NCBI RefSeq assembly: GCF_918731615.1
Contig: NZ_OU957226.1
Span: 62,001-126,000, forward strand
DNA: 64,000 nucleotides
Source: Flavobacterium sp. CECT 9288
GTDB lineage: Bacteria; Bacteroidota; Bacteroidia; Flavobacteriales; Flavobacteriaceae
Direction: 5' to 3'
Numbering within the stretch: position 1 is the stretch's first letter; every line of letters begins with the position of its first letter. A model generated the notes under the pieces. It did not search any database. It was not told where the DNA came from and saw nothing but the letters and a program-made list of their open reading frames with translations. Below, piece by piece: positions 8,289-16,725 of this stretch. Position numbers and translations under genes: made by a program.

Positions 8289-9285
8289 TAAGCCTAAAAC
8301 AGATGTTGTTTTTATTCTAGCACCTGCTTTTTTTCTGGTTGCTGTTGTTTTTTTATTTCAAGATGCGTTACAGTATGTGGAGGAGCATTTTTCCTTTTAT
8401 ACCTGGTTGTTTCTGATTGTTTTTATAGATGTGGCTCATGTGTATGCTACCTTGTTTAAAACGTATTTTGTTCCAGAGGCATTTCAAAAAAAACGGTCTT
8501 TATTGATTTTTCTCCCGATTTTATGTTTTGTAATTGGTATGATTCTCTTTAGTTTTGGAAGCCTTGTCTTTTGGTCAGTCTTGGCGTATGTAGCTGTTTT
8601 TCATTTTATAAGGCAGCAATATGGATTCATGCGCTTGTATTCACGTAAAGAAGTAAAAACCAAGTGGAGTACTTTTTTCGATGCTTTAGTTATTTATACC
8701 GCTACAGGATATCCTATGTTGTATTGGTTTTTCTCAACACCTAGAGCTTTCAACTGGTTCACGCCCCATGATTTTGTAAAACTTGAACATCAAGGGATTT
8801 TAAGTGTATTGGGTTGGGTTTACGCACTAATTCTTGTAAGTTATCTAGTTTTTACGGGGTATAAATATGTAAAAGATCAGTATTTTAATATTCCAAAAAA
8901 TGCCATTATTGCCGGAACTTTTTTATCATGGTATTTCGGAATCGTATATTTTAATAATGATTTGGTTTTTACGTTACTCAATGTGGTTTCTCACGGTATT
9001 CCGTATATGGCTTTGATTTATCTTAATGACATTCAAAAAAATAGTACCAATTCATATCGTTTTTTAGGTTCTCTGCGTGGCGCTAGAGGAGTACTTCTTT
9101 TTATTAGTTTTGTGCTTTTTATCGCTTTTTGCGAAGAATATTTTTGGGAAATATTGGTTTGGAACGATCAGTTTGCTGTTGTTAATTATGATTTTTCTAG
9201 CTGGCAATTTATCTTGGTTCCCTTACTCACAGTACCTCAATTTACCCATTACTTGCTTGATGGTTTTATTTGGAAATCCAAGTAA
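8269..9285 (+). CDS. Polytopic membrane protein with membrane-embedded histidines
   Basis: This 338-residue protein has about eight predicted membrane helices. Histidines recur within or near helices in IDVAHVYA, VAVFHFIRQQ, LNVVSHGIPY and QFTHYLLDGF, an arrangement seen in di-iron or carotenoid-cleaving membrane oxygenases. I cannot match it to a named family with confidence. It overlaps the flavoprotein gene by 20 nt and is the last gene of the polyamine operon. It may modify or move the product. No convincing terminator is visible before the convergent gene. Confidence 0.6.
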   Translation: MEQPWIDKPKTDVVFILAPAFFLVAVVFLFQDALQYVEEHFSFYTWLFLIVFIDVAHVYATLFKTYFVPEAFQKKRSLLIFLPILCFVIGMILFSFGSLVFWSVLAYVAVFHFIRQQYGFMRLYSRKEVKTKWSTFFDALVIYTATGYPMLYWFFSTPRAFNWFTPHDFVKLEHQGILSVLGWVYALILVSYLVFTGYKYVKDQYFNIPKNAIIAGTFLSWYFGIVYFNNDLVFTLLNVVSHGIPYMALIYLNDIQKNSTNSYRFLGSLRGARGVLLFISFVLFIAFCEEYFWEILVWNDQFAVVNYDFSSWQFILVPLLTVPQFTHYLLDGFIWKSK

Positions 9286-9347
9286 AAATTTGCTGTGTAA
9301 AGTCGGTTTTTAATTTTCGTTCTGCGAAGTAATCTTTTCGCAACAGT

Positions 9348-10244
9348 TTAAATATAGTCTTTTAAAAGTGTGGGGCCTTCAAGGATTTCTTTTACTACCT
9401 GCAGCGTACCATCTTCTTTAGTATCAATAAACCATTTTATTAATGTTATGGTTCCTTCAACGATTTCTATTCCGGTTATGCTACGCGGATGTACGCAACT
9501 ACCGTCGTTAAAATAAGGAACAGTATGAGCATTGGGATAAGAAAAACTAGGTCTGTGTGTATGTCCTACAATGGTAAGTTTCCTATTGTTATTTGCAATC
9601 CATTTTTTTATTCTGAGTTCAATTTTTATGCGTTCCACATAATTTTTTGCTGGACTTGTAGGATCAGAAATTCCCCATATTTGCAGTGGTCTCCATAATA
9701 TTCGTACTAAAAACCGATTTATTTTCCAACCTACATAATTCATATAATCGGCTTGATGACCGTGGGTTAAAAACAATTCTTGTTTGGTTTCTTTATGTTG
9801 TAGAACTAAAGCTTCGTGACATTGAATACCAGTAAACAGGGGCTGAACGGTATCGTTTTGAGTATTGGTATAGGTAAACAGTATTTTTTCAACATTTTTT
9901 TTGTCCTTAAAATTCATTTCATGATTCCCCCAAATTTTAAAATACCGATTTGAATCGTGGAATTTTTTTAACAACAAGTACACGCTTTTATGGGCTTCAA
10001 AAATGGTTTTGAAATAGACGTTTTCCCATAATTCATCACCGTCACCAAGTTCAAAATAAGAAAAGCCTTCTTTGTAATATTGGGTCATGGCGTGAAAATA
10101 CACATTTCTATTGTCTGCAAAGTCATCTGCAAAACTATTATCACTTCTGTGGCAATCACTAAATAAAATGAATTTTGATGTGTCATCAAAGGGAATTCTT
10201 GCTGCTTCTGTGTATGCTCTTGTTAATCTTTTTTGGGATGACAT
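9348..10244 (-). CDS. Metallophosphoesterase
   Basis: This is a calcineurin-like phosphoesterase with two-metal motifs: D-C-H at 30-32, GDGDE at 67-71, GNHE at 106-109, HGH at 161-163 and GHTH at 227-230. At 298 residues it is close to the size of bacterial single-domain members. The substrate is not evident; some relatives act on UDP-diacylglucosamine, but the spacing here does not decide this. It is transcribed convergently toward the polyamine operon. A terminator lies between it and the upstream DUF3050 gene, so it probably has its own promoter. Confidence 0.88.
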   Translation of the reverse strand: MSSQKRLTRAYTEAARIPFDDTSKFILFSDCHRSDNSFADDFADNRNVYFHAMTQYYKEGFSYFELGDGDELWENVYFKTIFEAHKSVYLLLKKFHDSNRYFKIWGNHEMNFKDKKNVEKILFTYTNTQNDTVQPLFTGIQCHEALVLQHKETKQELFLTHGHQADYMNYVGWKINRFLVRILWRPLQIWGISDPTSPAKNYVERIKIELRIKKWIANNNRKLTIVGHTHRPSFSYPNAHTVPYFNDGSCVHPRSITGIEIVEGTITLIKWFIDTKEDGTLQVVKEILEGPTLLKDYI

Positions 10245-10270
10245 CTTTGCTTTTTAGTGCAATAAAGATA

Positions 10271-10319
10271 AAAAAAATACGGTAAAAAGTAGTCCATAAG
10301 CCTACTCTTTACCGTATTT
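10271..10319 (-). terminator. Terminator of the DUF3050 gene
   Basis: An almost perfect 18-bp stem (10275-10292 with 10302-10319) is followed on the minus strand by a T-run at 10277-10271. It lies just downstream of the DUF3050 stop codon. Confidence 0.88.
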
Positions 10320-10337
10320 ATTATTTAAAATCCTGGC

Positions 10338-11120
10338 TTAAGCCAAAGCGACATTTAGTGTTAATGACTCTTCTATAGCATCCCAAAGTCCAATTCTTTT
10401 TTCTAATGCCATTTTCGAAACTTCCTCCACATCTGACCATTTTTGTTCGTCAGTACCACATAGCTCTGTGATCATTTTCATGGCCATTGGTCCGTGTTCG
10501 TCACCGTCAAGTTCAATATGTCTTTCAAAATAATAGATAAGTTTACTCAAGTCTGTTTCAGGGAAATTAGCTTGAAAGTTCTTCAAGATTTCAGTAAACA
10601 TACTTGGAATTAAATCTTCTCTACCAAAAGTGAAAGCAGCGGCAATTTCATGAGATTTACCTTCTTCAATAACTCGGAAAGTAAAGTCTAAAAAAGCTTT
10701 AATGTTGGGATGTAAATTACTTGTTTTAATAGCAACAAAAATATTTTTCAAAGAGTCTACTTCTTGTAAAAAGCTTTTGATTCCATTGGTATCTGCTTGA
10801 CACGCTTCCATGGCCTCAATATACATTTCATAATGACTGGAACGTTTACCATCAAGAGTCAAATCAGACTCTTCGGCTAATACAATTTCATTGATTAAAT
10901 ATCTCGTTTCAGGATTTACAGTTGCAAACCAAGGTGTTGTTGTGCAGGTAAGCTTTGACTGAAGCGCTTTTAAAAGTGACATAAAATCCCAAACAGCGTA
11001 GACGTGATTTTCAAGAAAACACTGTAAATCTTCAATTGTTCTCACTTTGTTGTACAATGTGTGCTGCAGTAATTGTTCTTTTTGTGATTGAATACTTTTG
11101 TTTATTGTGGCAATATTCAT
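10338..11120 (-). CDS. DUF3050 protein (heme-oxygenase-like fold)
   Basis: This 260-residue soluble helical protein matches the DUF3050 pattern, with recognisable stretches such as ENHVYAVWDFMSLLK and ERHIELDGDEHGPMA. The family has a heme-oxygenase-like all-helical fold with several histidine and acidic residues that could bind metal. Its reaction is not established. It is flanked by terminators on both sides and therefore looks like a single-gene transcript. Confidence 0.8.
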   Translation of the reverse strand: MNIATINKSIQSQKEQLLQHTLYNKVRTIEDLQCFLENHVYAVWDFMSLLKALQSKLTCTTTPWFATVNPETRYLINEIVLAEESDLTLDGKRSSHYEMYIEAMEACQADTNGIKSFLQEVDSLKNIFVAIKTSNLHPNIKAFLDFTFRVIEEGKSHEIAAAFTFGREDLIPSMFTEILKNFQANFPETDLSKLIYYFERHIELDGDEHGPMAMKMITELCGTDEQKWSDVEEVSKMALEKRIGLWDAIEESLTLNVALA

Positions 11121-11143
11121 AGGTGGTATTTTTGTGTAAAGAT

Positions 11144-11169
11144 AAAAAAGCTTCTTGTTTCCAAGAAGC
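11144..11169 (-). terminator. Terminator of the glutaryl-CoA dehydrogenase gene
   Basis: An 8-bp stem (11150-11157 with 11162-11169) with a 4-nt loop is followed by six T residues on the minus strand. Confidence 0.8.
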
Positions 11170-11211
11170 CTTTGTTATCATTTTTAAGTATACTTTAATA
11201 AACGTTTACTA

Positions 11212-12390
11212 CTACTTAAAAGCTGGAATTCCAGTAATATCCATACCTGTGATTAGCAAGTGAATGTCGTGTGTCCCTTCGTATGTAATTACAGATTCTA
11301 AGTTCATCATGTGGCGCATAATTGAGTATTCTCCAGTAATCCCCATTCCACCTAAAATTTGTCTGGCTTCACGAGCTATATTGATAGCCATGTCAACATT
11401 GTTTCTTTTGGCCATCGAGATTTGAGCCGTTGTTGCTTTTCCTTCATTTCGTAAAACACCAAGTCTCCAAGTTAGTAATTGTGCTTTGGTGATTTCGGTA
11501 ATCATTTCCGCCAATTTCTTTTGTTGTAATTGTGTTCCTGCAATTGGTTTGTCAAACTGAATTCTTTCTTTAGCATAACGCAAAGCAGTATCGTAGCAAT
11601 CCATAGCGGCACCAATAGCGCCCCAAGCAATTCCGTAACGAGCCGAGTCTAAGCAACCAAGCGGTGCTCCTAATCCAGATTTATTTGGTAAAAGGTTTTC
11701 TTTTGGAACCTTTACGTTGTCAAAAATTAATTCTCCTGTAGATGATGCACGAAGCGACCATTTGTTGTGCGTTTCTGGAGTAGTGAAACCTTCCATGCCA
11801 CGCTCTACAATCAAACCGTGAATTCTACCTTCTTCATTTTTAGCCCAAACTACAGCAATATCTGCAAACGGAGCATTAGAAATCCACATTTTGGCACCAT
11901 TTAAAAGGTAATGGTCACCCATGTCCTTAAAGTTGGTTGTCATTCCACCAGGATTAGATCCATGATCAGGTTCGGTCAAGCCAAAACAACCCATGAATTC
12001 TCCGGTAGCTAATTTTGGTAAGTATTTCATGCGTTGCTCTTCGTTTCCATATTTCCAAATAGGATACATCACTAAAGAGGATTGCACAGATGAAGTAGAA
12101 CGAACACCAGAATCTCCGCGCTCAATTTCTTGCATGATCAAACCGTATGATATTTGGTCTAAACCAGCACCTCCGTATTCAACAGGGATGTACGGACCAA
12201 AACCACCAATTTCACCCAAACCTTTTATAATTTGTTTCGGGAATTCAGCACGTTGTGCAAAGTCTTCAATAATAGGCGATACTTTTTTTTTTACCCAAGC
12301 ACGTGCCGATTCGCGCACTAGTTTGTGTTCTTCGGTTAGTAAATCGTCTAAGTTATAATAATCTGGTGATTGAAATAAGTCTGGTTTCAT
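11212..12390 (-). CDS. gcdH: Glutaryl-CoA dehydrogenase-type acyl-CoA dehydrogenase
   Basis: This FAD enzyme oxidises and decarboxylates glutaryl-CoA to crotonyl-CoA in lysine and tryptophan breakdown. The signatures VQSSLVMYPI, GCFGLTEPDHGSNPGGM and ITYEGTHDIH match glutaryl-CoA dehydrogenases more closely than short-chain acyl-CoA dehydrogenases. The catalytic base is predicted to be Glu371 in YEGT. The length of 392 residues is normal. It stands alone, with its own -7 box and terminator. Exact substrate preference is inferred from the motifs. Confidence 0.88.
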   Translation of the reverse strand: MKPDLFQSPDYYNLDDLLTEEHKLVRESARAWVKKKVSPIIEDFAQRAEFPKQIIKGLGEIGGFGPYIPVEYGGAGLDQISYGLIMQEIERGDSGVRSTSSVQSSLVMYPIWKYGNEEQRMKYLPKLATGEFMGCFGLTEPDHGSNPGGMTTNFKDMGDHYLLNGAKMWISNAPFADIAVVWAKNEEGRIHGLIVERGMEGFTTPETHNKWSLRASSTGELIFDNVKVPKENLLPNKSGLGAPLGCLDSARYGIAWGAIGAAMDCYDTALRYAKERIQFDKPIAGTQLQQKKLAEMITEITKAQLLTWRLGVLRNEGKATTAQISMAKRNNVDMAINIAREARQILGGMGITGEYSIMRHMMNLESVITYEGTHDIHLLITGMDITGIPAFK

Positions 12391-12410
12391 GGTTTAGAAT
12401 TTTATAGCTA

Positions 12411-12418
12411 CAAATTTA
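12411..12418 (-). promoter_or_regulatory. Candidate -7 box of gcdH
   Basis: On the minus strand this reads TAAATTTG, a match to TAnnTTTG, 20 bp upstream of the gcdH start codon. Confidence 0.5.
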
Positions 12419-12454
12419 CATAAAGAAATATAACAAAACCATTAACAATTGTTA

Positions 12455-12462
12455 TATTTTTG
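12455..12462 (+). promoter_or_regulatory. Candidate -7 box of the TPR/AraC regulator gene
   Basis: TATTTTTG matches TAnnTTTG and lies about 107 bp upstream of the preferred ATG at 12570. No clear -33 element is seen. Confidence 0.35.
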
Positions 12463-12569
12463 TACGACTTGATTTTTTAATTAAATTTCAATTGATTTTT
12501 ATAGATTATTTGTGAAATTCTGATATCTCTTAAAAAATGAGTTTCTTTACAGGCTCAAAAAAACAACAA

Positions 12570-14339
12570 ATGAAAACTTATTTTTTATATCTGATCTCTT
12601 TCTTTTCATTTTTTTATTTACCACTTCAAGCACAAAAGGTTTTTGAAATAAATCAATACACACATTTTCAAGATGAAATTAGGAGATTAGCAAGCTCTTA
12701 CCCTGATAGTGCTTTAATTGTTGCAAAGAGATTAGAAAAATCAATAGATTTTGAACAAAAAATTTTTGCCAAAGGCTCTATTGCATTTTTAAATCAAATC
12801 AAAGGCGATACAGTACGATCAAATCAAGAAATTAATGAAGCAATTAGGCTTTCTGCAAAAATTCCAAATTCAGAAAAAAAATACAGGACTTTAGCTTATT
12901 TAAATAACTACATGGGAGTTATTGACCGATTAAGAGGTAAATTAAGTTCAGCTTTATTAAAACTTAACAAAGGTTTAGAGTTTTCAAAAAAGGCTAATGA
13001 TATTATACAGGTTGTAAAGATGGAAATGAATATTGCGGGAATTAACTACGGAATAGGAAATTATAAGTTAGCAATAAAATCACTTAAAAATTCTGAAAAG
13101 TTAATCCAAAAAAATAATATTTTATTTAATCATGATGACTTTTTTATAACTAAATCTAATTTGTTTTCTGATTTGGGTGTAAACTATGAAGCTTTATTTA
13201 AAAATGATACAAGTAAAGTGAATAGGAAATTTTTAGATTCGGCTATGTTTTTTTACAAAAAGGCGATTCCTTATTCTAAGCACGCTTTATCTAATAAAAT
13301 TAAAGTTCAAAACAACATTGCACTGCTTTATACAGAATTAAATAAAATAGATAGTGCTATAAATATATATCAAAATGTTTTAGTTGAAAGTAAAGATAAT
13401 AATTTAAAAGAAGAGCTTTACATTGCCTCCTATAATTTAGGATATTCTTATTTCGTGGCTAAAAAGTATGAAAAGTCTTTGGTTTATTTTAATAAAGTAG
13501 ATTCTCTATATAATATTGATAATTCTAGGCCTGATGAATATACTAATTCCAAATATTATCAATCTAAAATTTATGAAATTAAAAAGGATTACGATAAAGC
13601 AATTCAATATGCTTCTATCTATCTCAAAAATTTTGAGAAAAATGAGCTGAAGTTAGTAGAAGAAAAACAAAAAATTAGCATTATTCAAAACAATTTGGGT
13701 TTAAAAAATGAAATGCAGCAATTACATGATAAGTATATCACTCAAGTTGTTTTAAGGAAATTAGGTTTGTATTTATTATTAATCACTATTGCTTTGTTAA
13801 TCTTTTTTGTCGTACGAGGTTATAAACTTAGGAAAACCGAGGAAGCCAAGTTTAATGACATTATGGACCAATATAAAAAGTTAGATAACAAAATTGTAAG
13901 TGATTCTAATGTTGAGTTTGAAGCGAGTATTGAAAATCTACAAAATAGTAGTGCTTCATTAAATTTAGACGTAGAGAAAGAGATTCAATTATTAAATAAA
14001 TTAAAAGAACTTGAAGAAAAAGAAGTTTTCTTAAATCAAGATTTTACACTTCAATTTGTGGCTAAAAAAATCAAAACAAATACAACATATTTATCGTATG
14101 TGGTAAATAAAAATTTTCAAAAAACATTTAGTGAATATGCAAACGAATTGAAAGTTAACTATGTTGTAGCGCAAATGATCAAGAATTCATTATATAGAAA
14201 ATACTCTACTCAAGCCATAGCTGAAAGTGTTGGGTATAAAAATGCAACTTCTTTTGCAAGGACATTTAACAAAAAAACTGGACTTAGTCCAGTTCAATTT
14301 GCCCAAAAATTGGATAAGTTAGATGTAAATGATAATTAA
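12570..14339 (+). CDS. TPR transmembrane regulator with AraC-type DNA-binding domain
   Basis: The 589-residue protein begins with a signal peptide (MKTYFLYLISFFSFFYLPLQAQ), so the ATG at 12570 is preferred over the in-frame ATG at 12537. Several TPR-like helix pairs fill about residues 20-385. A membrane helix lies at about 393-412, followed by a coiled linker and an AraC-type double helix-turn-helix over the last 95 residues (DFTLQFVAKKI, YSTQAIAESVGYKNATSFARTFNKKTG). It probably senses a signal outside the membrane and controls transcription. Its position at the head of the peptide cassette suggests control of that cassette. The gene end overlaps the antisense peptide gene by 4 nt. Confidence 0.85.
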   Translation: MKTYFLYLISFFSFFYLPLQAQKVFEINQYTHFQDEIRRLASSYPDSALIVAKRLEKSIDFEQKIFAKGSIAFLNQIKGDTVRSNQEINEAIRLSAKIPNSEKKYRTLAYLNNYMGVIDRLRGKLSSALLKLNKGLEFSKKANDIIQVVKMEMNIAGINYGIGNYKLAIKSLKNSEKLIQKNNILFNHDDFFITKSNLFSDLGVNYEALFKNDTSKVNRKFLDSAMFFYKKAIPYSKHALSNKIKVQNNIALLYTELNKIDSAINIYQNVLVESKDNNLKEELYIASYNLGYSYFVAKKYEKSLVYFNKVDSLYNIDNSRPDEYTNSKYYQSKIYEIKKDYDKAIQYASIYLKNFEKNELKLVEEKQKISIIQNNLGLKNEMQQLHDKYITQVVLRKLGLYLLLITIALLIFFVVRGYKLRKTEEAKFNDIMDQYKKLDNKIVSDSNVEFEASIENLQNSSASLNLDVEKEIQLLNKLKELEEKEVFLNQDFTLQFVAKKIKTNTTYLSYVVNKNFQKTFSEYANELKVNYVVAQMIKNSLYRKYSTQAIAESVGYKNATSFARTFNKKTGLSPVQFAQKLDKLDVNDN

Positions 14340-14602
14340 GGTTTAATTGTAAAGTATTGTGTATTTGGTTTAATTTGATCAACTATTTCCGATTTGATAT
14401 AAGTTGAAATTATTGGTGATCCACCTGGTCCACCTGTTCCATTTTGCCCCCCTGGGTTGGTGGGGTCTTCAGGTAATTCATTTTCATCAAGATCATTTGT
14501 ATTTAACCACCCATCAGGTTGACCTCCTTTAATTATAGTTTGAGATTTAGTTGACAAAGAGTACTTCTCAAATTCACTAATTTTCGATTTGTTGTTTTTC
14601 AT
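14336..14602 (-). CDS. Double-glycine leader peptide precursor, Gly/Pro-rich core
   Basis: This 88-residue precursor has a 27-residue leader ending SQTIIKGG, the double-glycine site cut by C39 peptidases. The predicted core of about 61 residues is acidic, rich in Asn/Pro/Gly (DPTNPGGQNGTGGPGG) and has no cysteine. The leader resembles flavobacterial natural-product and bacteriocin precursors. It is convergent with, and overlaps, the regulator gene at its 3' end. The C39 transporter at 17031 is the obvious exporter. Whether the product is toxic, a signal or a substrate for modification is not visible. Confidence 0.7.
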   Translation of the reverse strand: MKNNKSKISEFEKYSLSTKSQTIIKGGQPDGWLNTNDLDENELPEDPTNPGGQNGTGGPGGSPIISTYIKSEIVDQIKPNTQYFTIKP

Positions 14603-14844
14603 TTTCTTTCAATATTTATTTCTTCAAATTTAGTTAATCATTTAGTTTGTTTTTTAAAGTCCTGACTTACTTTGAAAAATTAATTTACAAATAATTGATT
14701 ATTAATTAATTGTATTTTTTTTACACTATGTTAATTTATAAATTGTATCAGTTACAATTTAAAAATTGCGGTTGTATTTGTTTTGTTTACACTTAAAATA
14801 CATTAAAATTTGCCTTGTCAATAAAATATAAAGAGGCTAATACT

Positions 14845-16401
14845 ATGTTAAACATCATAAAAAAATACTTAAACCTAAACAAGTATTATAATCAAAAAGA
14901 ATTATTTGAAGAGGCTTTTTTATCTCATCCCAATTATCCAAGTTTATATGCAGTTACAGATACATTAAGTTATTTGTCGATTGATAATTTAGCAGTTAAA
15001 ATTCCCAAAGAACAATTTATTGAATTGCCTGAATATTTTTTGACCATGCATAATGGAGAACTTGTTCTAACTAAAAAAGAAAATTCATCAGTATTAATTG
15101 AGAATGAAAAAGGGAAAAGACGCATTATCTCTTCTGATGAATTTTTAAAAGAATGGAGTCAGATTGTTGTTATTATAGGATCAAATATCGAGTTAAATAA
15201 TATTAAAATAAAAAATGGTTTTTCAAAATGGGTATGGTATTTATTGCCTGTCGTACTATTAGTTTCTTTATCACTTTCTTTATTTAATTTTTCAGCCCTT
15301 AGTTTCTCTATGTTAGGGCTAACAATTATGGGGTTATTAGCAAGTGTTTTGATTTTGCAAGAAAAATTTGGAATCAAAACAGAAATTGGATCAAAACTTT
15401 GTAACGTAAGCGCCCAAGCTTCATGTGAATCCGTAATAAAATCAAAAAAAAGTGAAATTTTTAAAGGGTTAAGTTTTTATGATTTGCCTATTCTTTTTTT
15501 TGGAACTAATTTTTTAGCATTGCTTATAGATCCAATTAATTCAAGCTCATTGATTGTTGGTTTGAGTTTGATTTCAATTCCTTTTTTAGGTTATTCAGTA
15601 TGGCTTCAAAAAGTGACTTTAAAAAAATGGTGTTTTCTGTGTTTATTAGTATCAGTAGTTATTTTGGCACAAGGAATGCTTATCTTTTTAAATTTAGAAC
15701 CTTTTAACTATTTCACATTATGTAATTCTTTTGCTTATGTAATATCTTCCATATTGATTACCTCAAGTTGGTTTTTTATCAGACCCATAATGGAAGAGAA
15801 TATTATGTTGAAAGACAAATTAAATGTTTACAAACGTCTTAAAAGAAATTTTAAAGTGTTTAAATCTTTTAGTAAAAAAGTAGAAGTAGTAGAAGGTTTT
15901 GAAAAATTAAAAGGAATTCAATACGGTGATAGTAATGCAACTATTTCATTGACTCTTTTTTTAAGTCCAAGTTGTGGTCATTGTCATAAGGCATTTCAAG
16001 ATGCATTGGATTTATTCCAAAAAAATAAAAGCAAGGTATATCTCAACATATTGTTTAATGTAAACCCTGAAAACAGCAGCAATGAGTATTTGTCAGTTGT
16101 GGAAACTTTATTGGTATTAAATACATCTAATGAAGAGGTGGCTAAAGAAGCTCTAGTAGATTGGCACATTAAAAACATGAGTTTGATAGAATGGAAAGTA
16201 AAATGGTCTTCATCGTCATTTGATAAGATAGTGAATGATCAAATGATAAAACAGTATGAATGGTGTTTGGTAAACAATTTCAATTTTACCCCAGTAAAAA
16301 TTGTTAATGGTGAATTGTTTCCTGATGAATATGAATTGACTGATATAAAATATTTCTTGAATGATTTTGAAGAAGAAAGACAAACATTAAAAAATAAATA
16401 A
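14845..16401 (+). CDS. VKOR-thioredoxin disulfide-forming protein with degenerate C39-like domain
   Basis: This 518-residue protein has three parts. Residues 1-105 resemble a peptidase C39 domain but lack the catalytic Cys and His. About 130-320 is a membrane vitamin-K-epoxide-reductase domain with loop cysteines 186 and 194 and the redox pair Cys263-x2-Cys266 (WCFLC). About 345-510 is a thioredoxin fold with Cys377-Gly-His-Cys380. VKOR-thioredoxin fusions oxidise cysteines in exported proteins. The dead C39 domain could dock the double-glycine leaders. The ATG at 14845 is preferred over the in-frame TTG at 14815. Cys-rich precursors are encoded directly downstream. Confidence 0.85.
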   Translation: MLNIIKKYLNLNKYYNQKELFEEAFLSHPNYPSLYAVTDTLSYLSIDNLAVKIPKEQFIELPEYFLTMHNGELVLTKKENSSVLIENEKGKRRIISSDEFLKEWSQIVVIIGSNIELNNIKIKNGFSKWVWYLLPVVLLVSLSLSLFNFSALSFSMLGLTIMGLLASVLILQEKFGIKTEIGSKLCNVSAQASCESVIKSKKSEIFKGLSFYDLPILFFGTNFLALLIDPINSSSLIVGLSLISIPFLGYSVWLQKVTLKKWCFLCLLVSVVILAQGMLIFLNLEPFNYFTLCNSFAYVISSILITSSWFFIRPIMEENIMLKDKLNVYKRLKRNFKVFKSFSKKVEVVEGFEKLKGIQYGDSNATISLTLFLSPSCGHCHKAFQDALDLFQKNKSKVYLNILFNVNPENSSNEYLSVVETLLVLNTSNEEVAKEALVDWHIKNMSLIEWKVKWSSSSFDKIVNDQMIKQYEWCLVNNFNFTPVKIVNGELFPDEYELTDIKYFLNDFEEERQTLKNK

Positions 16402-16422
16402 AAATTAAAATACTATAAAAAA

Positions 16423-16458
16423 TATTCTTGGCCAAGAATAGACAGAAATCTCAACTGT
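16423..16458. promoter_or_regulatory. Perfect palindrome upstream of the peptide genes
   Basis: TATTCTTGGCCAAGAATA (16423-16440) is an 18-bp perfect palindrome. GACAG/CTGTC arms (16441-16445 and 16454-16458) form an adjacent inverted repeat. The site lies between the VKOR gene and the first Cys-rich peptide, about 60 bp before its ATG. It has no T-run, so a protein-binding operator is more likely than a terminator. Confidence 0.45.
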
Positions 16459-16499
16459 CTTTAAATGATTGAGAAAAGTAAATTATTAAACTTTAAATC

Positions 16500-16700
16500 A
16501 TGTTAAAAAACATTTTAAACTTAGAAGGTGCTATTGCATTATCTAGCAATGAGCAAAAATCAATTAAAGGAGGAATTACCAAGGTATGTGCTGATGTATG
16601 GTCTAATAGCATTTGCTATCCAAAACCTGCGACAGGATGTCCTGTTGAAGATGCAAATGGGAACTCAATCATTGCAGCTTGCGGAAAATGTTGTTATTAA
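16500..16700 (+). CDS. Double-glycine leader peptide precursor, six-cysteine core
   Basis: This 66-residue precursor has a 25-residue leader MLKNILNLEGA...KSIKGG and a predicted 41-residue core with six cysteines, two of them adjacent near the end (GKCCY). The leader is of the flavobacterial double-glycine type exported and trimmed by C39-peptidase ABC transporters. The leader has no cysteine, so all six could form three disulfides in the mature peptide. The DNA of the leader is nearly identical to that of the next gene while the cores differ. No modifying enzyme such as a lanthionine synthetase or radical SAM protein is encoded nearby. Confidence 0.85.
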   Translation: MLKNILNLEGAIALSSNEQKSIKGGITKVCADVWSNSICYPKPATGCPVEDANGNSIIAACGKCCY

Positions 16701-16725
16701 TAATAAATTATTAAATCATTAAATC

